From contig QCXZ01000001.1 of assembly GCA_025024175.1 (NCBI GenBank), positions 21,266,001 through 21,330,000 on the forward strand: 64,000 nucleotides of DNA, written 5' to 3'. A program made the translations under genes and the position numbers. The stretch comes from Rhyzopertha dominica (Eukaryota; Arthropoda; Insecta; Coleoptera; Bostrichidae). This document shows positions 59,701 to 64,000 of the stretch, piece by piece. Below the pieces are notes generated by a model that was not told the DNA's origin, ran no database searches, and saw only the letters and a list, made by a program, of their open reading frames with translations. Position 1 is the stretch's first letter. Every line of letters starts with the position of its first letter.

Positions 59701-61655
59701 TCTTTTTCTAGAATAGAAGAAGGCGACGATTCAACCCTTCGTTCACCAGAACATAAAGGAAGTAAAATTTAAAATACACATTTCATTATTACGTTAATTA
59801 TACTTAACATATATGTATACATATTTTTATTTCCAATCAATTGGAAATAGTTAATCGGTCTTTGAAAATACAAAAAAATATATTTTATGTTAAATTATTT
59901 AATAGAGATTCTCATAAATCCTGGACGCTTGAAATGCTAGAGAACCCAAGTACTCTGGGCGGTCTCACACTTTCTAATCGCCGAATCTCAAACACTATTG
60001 GTAAGGCAAAAAACTGCACAAACTTTTTTTTACATCAAATTTAAAACGGAACAACATAAATTATGTATTCGAAAAACTAATATTTCCGGAGAGGTTTAAA
60101 AAGAGGTATGTTTTAGTTACTTAAACAATAGGTCTCAAGCTGAACCCGAGGTCTAAATTAAAGGGCTCTAATGCTTTTTTGAAATCACTGAGATCTGGAA
60201 ATAAATGTACAACACAAATTTTTAATAACTTGTAAGTGGGGCTTTGGGGAGAAAGGATATTTTAAAACTCAGTACTTGAAGGAAGTCAACTCAGATTATC
60301 ATTCCTAATAAATGTTGATTGACTAAAAAATTTATCTCAGTATGTCATAGAACAATATTTCAGGAAAGCCATGTGACAAAATGTCTATTAGAAACGTGAG
60401 AGGAAAAGGATTCTTAATCCTAATAACAAAATTTATTTGGTTTAATTCAATTGTTTACTTTCTCATTAAGGAACCAGATTTTCACGATTAATTCAGACGG
60501 ATCTGTATTTATGACGTCAGATACATTAGTGCGGGTTAGTCTTATGTACTAGTGTTTTTAGAAATCAAAAAGCAAAACTTTTGTGGAGAGAATCCTTATA
60601 ATCTAAAACCGTTAATCTCAGTCATCATTCGTATGCGAATTACTAATTATAATAGTATATTGTATAACAAATGTGTGTGAATTTGTTGACTGCTTGGGAA
60701 GCGATACACTCAAAGTAATTTATGCCTCCTTTCGTAATTGGCAGATACCAACGTGAAAGGGAGCCGCTCTTCGGAATTAGCAAAAGGAGGAGCCACAAAG
60801 GACCGACATCCGATATGCGCGGACATCTGATATCCTACCGGAAGTGCTTCGCGCATGCGTGAGCTGTAACTGTATCCCTAGCGTCCACCCACCCCTTTGT
60901 CAACATTTTTGTTTTAGTGCCATTAGGAAAACCGGTAACTCGAGCAAAACTGCCCTAAAGGGGAAGCCAACGATAGTGTTCGATTTATACGTCATAGCTC
61001 TAATAATGGAGGTAAACCATGAAATAACAACTGAAATCTTTGTTTTCTGATTTTTATTCGATTATTTTGCGAAATGAATAAGTATTCACAGTTTTTTAAG
61101 ATTTTTACTAAAAGACAAAAAAATAATCTAAAACATGTACAGAATACGAGGTTGGAGTTTATAGTTAATAACATAATACTGCGATCAGTATAGCGACATT
61201 ATACATTCCACTACTTCAATTCAAAAATTTGTCTTGCATGTGGTGCCGGAATTATAAGATATCTGCAATATGCAGTAAGCATTATGTCAGGACAGTATTT
61301 TCCGCATAATATACAATAATCATGAATTTTTCCTATTAGCAGGGCAGTTATGTAAATAAAGGATTGTAGTACCTACAATCCCTTAAGCAACTCCAGTTAG
61401 TTTGGTCAAAATATATACAAAAAAAACATTACCTACATTAAATGGATTACTAGCAGTTTCTTACTTATGTGTTTGGGACTGCACTCGTAGTATGAGTCGA
61501 TGAGTATGATCAGATGTGACAGATAAACTAAGGGCGGAAGTATATGTATTTTTATTAATAAAGAACTTAATTATAACAGAATTCAAACTAAACAATCATT
61601 TAGGTGTTTTGAACACTTAGTGCTAGCTCTTAACATTAATAATAAAATGTCATTT
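59701..61655. other. Non-coding, with a GC-richer block at 60690-61010
   Basis: The 67-codon stretch at 59841-60044 has no recognisable motif. The block at 60690-61010 has several CpGs (for example GCGCATGCGTGAGC near 60851) and a 68-codon open stretch without motif. It could be a conserved non-coding region or the edge of a host promoter, but nothing decisive is visible. Confidence 0.3.
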
Positions 61656-61659
61656 TGTG

Positions 61660-61955
61660 TGCCAATTATAGGACTGACTCTTTAGGCACTTTCAATGATT
61701 TTATTGAAGAATTTGAATCATTTTGCTGAATAACTATTACTTTGGGTGACTCTTTCATCTGTATGGGTGAAGTTAATGTTGATGTGCTGAATGTCCATGT
61801 CCAAATGCAGGATTTTGGTCTACAACATGTAATTAATGAGCCAACCCGTGTATGTGCTGCCTCAACCATTATTGATCATATCATGATGTGTATGTGAACT
61901 TGAATCAGTGATTATCTGACCATGCTGTAATATCTTGTGAACTGACACTCGCTTT
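61660..61955 (+). pseudogene. LINE APE endonuclease remnant
   Basis: The translation gives ITLGDSFICMGEVNVDVLN (usual 'I--GDFN-D'), then MQDFGLQHVINEPTRV, AASTIIDHIMM and, after frame changes, a SDHAVISCEL string (61915-61950). This is the order of the last three motifs of the APE endonuclease in Jockey/I-type LINEs: the Asp-Asn box, the 'EPTR-T-SS-IDH' box and SDH. The Asp-box reads GEVN and stops interrupt the frame. The RT domain does not follow; instead CT-rich DNA leads into BEL/Pao. Confidence 0.75.
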
Positions 61956-62511
61956 CAATACACACTGTTGGATATTGGAACCACTTTTTTTGTTGCTCCT
62001 TTTCCGTTTACCATTTTTGTCCTTGTCTCTCCTGAAGACAACCAGTTGCACCGTATCTTTCGTGGTGTGCGCGCTCGTGCCATTTTTCGCTAACAAGACC
62101 AAGTCAAGTACTGCACCCCTTGGCCTGCAGTCCCACTATTCTACAACCTACTTACGTAAGTCCTGCTCTTACTATTCGCTCTCCTACGCGACATAAAACT
62201 GGTCCTTCGAGCCGGATTTACAGTGCCTACTGTTCATCTAAACATAAGGGCTATAAAGCCTCTGTTCAAAACTTATCTATCACTTATGATAATTTATCTA
62301 CTGCTTGCTAATTGTACGCCCTCGCGTAATTACATGCAAGTAATTCTTGAATATCTATACGTATTTGCTACATTTTACTGAGAAACACACCTGCTTATCT
62401 ACAGTAGTTTTTGTTCATTTATTTTCGTCTCCAACACTGTCGTTTCTTGTGCGATAGTGTGGAATGCGTTTTTTTACTTGTTTATTGTGCTGCATTTAGA
62501 AATGTTGCTTT
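61956..62511 (+). other. CT-rich region between LINE and BEL/Pao
   Basis: Pyrimidine-rich, with codon-like composition similar to the BEL/Pao frame downstream. Open stretches in two frames (61975-62196 and 62120-62311) have no motif I recognise. It may be a degraded gag/protease part of the BEL element or its 5' leader. I see no LTR. Confidence 0.35.
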
Positions 62512-62513
62512 GA

Positions 62514-64000
62514 ATACACACTTTCAACAGAGATATATATCGGAGCATTGTTAATAACAATTTTGTTCTGATTATCATCAGTTCATTAAATATACTTGGG
62601 GCTGATGTTTTTCCCTACATATTTGACGGTGGGCGGTTTGCCTCTTCTCAAGGCACACCCATCGCTCTTAATAGTATCTTTGGTTACGTCATTATGGGTA
62701 AAGTTTCTAATGATTATTCACTTCCATCTTCTAGTTATTGTGGGGTTGCCACAGAACCGTATTCTCTCGAAACCATTATGAAGCAATTCTGGGAAGTGGA
62801 GGAAGTGCTCTCTGAACCACCTGTTGATCCTTGTGATCTTATTTGTGAGAAAATGTATCAATGCTTGCATCAACGTGATGATACGGGCCGTTATGTTGTT
62901 CCTCTTATGTTTAAGGATGATGCTTCCCTCCTGGGTGAGTCGTTATCAATCGCCAGCTCTTCTTTAAACTCTCTAGAACGACGTTTTAAGCGTGACCCTG
63001 ACCTCTTCCAGTCCTATAATACATTTTTGTCGGAATATGAATCTTTGGGACACATGAAGTCTATTTCTTCTGGTACTTTCAGTCCTAGCACTAATTATAT
63101 TCCACATCACGCGGTTTTTAAAACTGCTGGCAACAAAACTAAAATTCGGGTAGTTTTTAATGCCTCTTCAAAAACGCTATCCAATCAATCTCTTAATGAC
63201 TTGTTGTATGCTGGTCCTAAGCTACAACCGTACCTCGCTTCTATTCTCTGTAGCTTTAGAATTCATCCGATAGTTTTTGTGTGCGATATAACTAAAATGT
63301 ATCGTCAGATTCTAGTGTTACCAGAACACAGAAAATTTCAGCATATCCTCTGGAGACCCTCTCCAAATGAAACTGTCAAAGAATTTGAACTCTTAACCGT
63401 AACTTATGGAGTGTCTTCATCACCCTATTTAGCTATCCGCACCTTGCAGCAATTAGTGAAAGATGAAGGTTTGCACTTTCCACAAGCTTCCAAACTAATT
63501 GCGAATTGTACGTATATTGACGACATCTTGGCGGGTTCATCTTCTGTGGAAGACGCTTTAAAATTACAGGCTGATCTAATTAGGCTATTAGAGCTAGGAC
63601 GTTTCGAACTGGCAAAATGGGCCAGTAATGACACTAGCTTGCTTGACCATCTACCTCCAGATAAGTGTGATATGCAGCCCTTCTTTTCCCCTGAAGTTGA
63701 GATTTCCTTGAAATTACTCGGCGTCTATTGGGATCCTAACAGTGACTCATTTTCTTACCATACTGCACCTTTCGAGTGCAATCATACTAAAAGGTCAGTG
63801 TTATCTTGTATTGCCCGATTATACGATCCCCTTGGCTGGATTTCTCCAGTTATTTTTCTTGCTAAATCTTTAATGCAAGAGCTTTGTAAGCGTTGTCTTG
63901 AATGGGATTCTGTGCTCCCTCTGGATATTCAAAAGGTATGGATTTCTTTTATCACGAGCTTACCTTTATTGAGACATGTTAAGATACCTCGTTATATATT
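62514..64000 (+). CDS. pol: BEL/Pao retrotransposon pol, open to window edge
   Basis: A single uninterrupted frame of about 495 codons, following a stop at 62511 and still open at the right edge. It starts with the end of the retropepsin region (LNILGADVFPYIFDGGR, about 62583-62633). The typical BEL/Pao linker and RT follow: VFNASSKTLSNQSLNDLLY (about 63150-63210), DITKMYRQI (first catalytic Asp, about 63283-63310), YGVSSSPYLA, and YIDDILAG with both catalytic Asp (63513-63536). It ends with LLGVYWD and ARLYDPLGWISPV (about 63810-63850), the Pao-type region after the RT. No initiator Met is expected, since pol is normally translated as part of a gag-pol polyprotein. RNase H and integrase should lie beyond 64000. 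All motifs are intact and in one frame, unlike everything else here, so this is the youngest element in the window. No gag or 5' LTR was recognised upstream, so the copy may be 5' truncated. Confidence 0.93.
   Translation, partial: MHTFNRDIYRSIVNNNFVLIIISSLNILGADVFPYIFDGGRFASSQGTPIALNSIFGYVIMGKVSNDYSLPSSSYCGVATEPYSLETIMKQFWEVEEVLSEPPVDPCDLICEKMYQCLHQRDDTGRYVVPLMFKDDASLLGESLSIASSSLNSLERRFKRDPDLFQSYNTFLSEYESLGHMKSISSGTFSPSTNYIPHHAVFKTAGNKTKIRVVFNASSKTLSNQSLNDLLYAGPKLQPYLASILCSFRIHPIVFVCDITKMYRQILVLPEHRKFQHILWRPSPNETVKEFELLTVTYGVSSSPYLAIRTLQQLVKDEGLHFPQASKLIANCTYIDDILAGSSSVEDALKLQADLIRLLELGRFELAKWASNDTSLLDHLPPDKCDMQPFFSPEVEISLKLLGVYWDPNSDSFSYHTAPFECNHTKRSVLSCIARLYDPLGWISPVIFLAKSLMQELCKRCLEWDSVLPLDIQKVWISFITSLPLLRHVKIPRYI

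Noticed and set aside
1..64000. CRISPR arrays, tRNA or rRNA genes, bacterial-type operons
   Set aside because: None found. The sequence is eukaryotic in character and no direct-repeat/spacer pattern or cloverleaf was recognised by eye.

Overview
The window looks like a large, repeat-rich, AT-rich invertebrate genome, most likely an insect. The basis is the set of transposon families: BEL/Pao, Ty3/gypsy, Penelope-like, Jockey-type LINE, DUF4817-type IS630/mariner, classical mariner, hAT, Mutator-like and Crypton-like. I could not assign an order or species. I found no convincing host gene, tRNA, rRNA or CRISPR array in 64 kb. Almost every recognisable coding stretch is a decayed transposable-element (TE) fragment. 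The one exception is an open BEL/Pao pol frame that runs off the right edge (62514-64000).

Layout. 1-9.3 kb: a mariner-type terminus, a minus-strand LINE reverse-transcriptase remnant (1230-2990), trinucleotide microsatellites, and two large foldback elements (3863-4891 and 7879-8780). 9.3-14.6 kb: nothing recognised. 14.6-17.8 kb: an inverted-repeat-bounded composite holding a Penelope-like C-terminal fragment, a ribozyme element and a decayed DDE transposase. 21.2-23.9 kb: two ribozyme elements, a DUF4817-type transposase and a LINE remnant. 27.4-36.6 kb: two more DUF4817-type transposases, a second LINE family, hairpins, a hAT element with target-site duplication (TSD) and a Tc1-like trace. 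38.4-39.3 kb: an interspersed repeat carrying another ribozyme element. 45.7-50.7 kb: a LINE copy, a hAT element with a perfect TSD, a mariner and a gypsy fragment. 52.5-59.7 kb: a Mutator-like transposase interrupted by a mariner, a Crypton-like tyrosine recombinase, and a PIN/Cys-rich TE protein interrupted by a hAT element with a perfect TSD. 61.7-64 kb: a LINE endonuclease fragment, then BEL/Pao.

The most interesting content is a family of short elements of about 207-293 bp at 15948-16240, 21868-22153 and 38550-38756, with diverged members near 21213-21390 and 54231-54290. Each carries a type I hammerhead ribozyme. The best copy (21905-21953, minus strand) has an intact core, a 7-bp stem I, a 5-bp stem II and a 3-bp stem III. 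Two copies have perfect 13- and 14-bp TSDs and a third has a near-perfect 10-bp one. One copy carries an inversion of its RNA-5' half, as target-primed reverse transcription can produce. These features match animal 'retrozymes', non-autonomous retroelements thought to be mobilised by Penelope-like elements. A Penelope-like fragment lies 0.9 kb from one copy.
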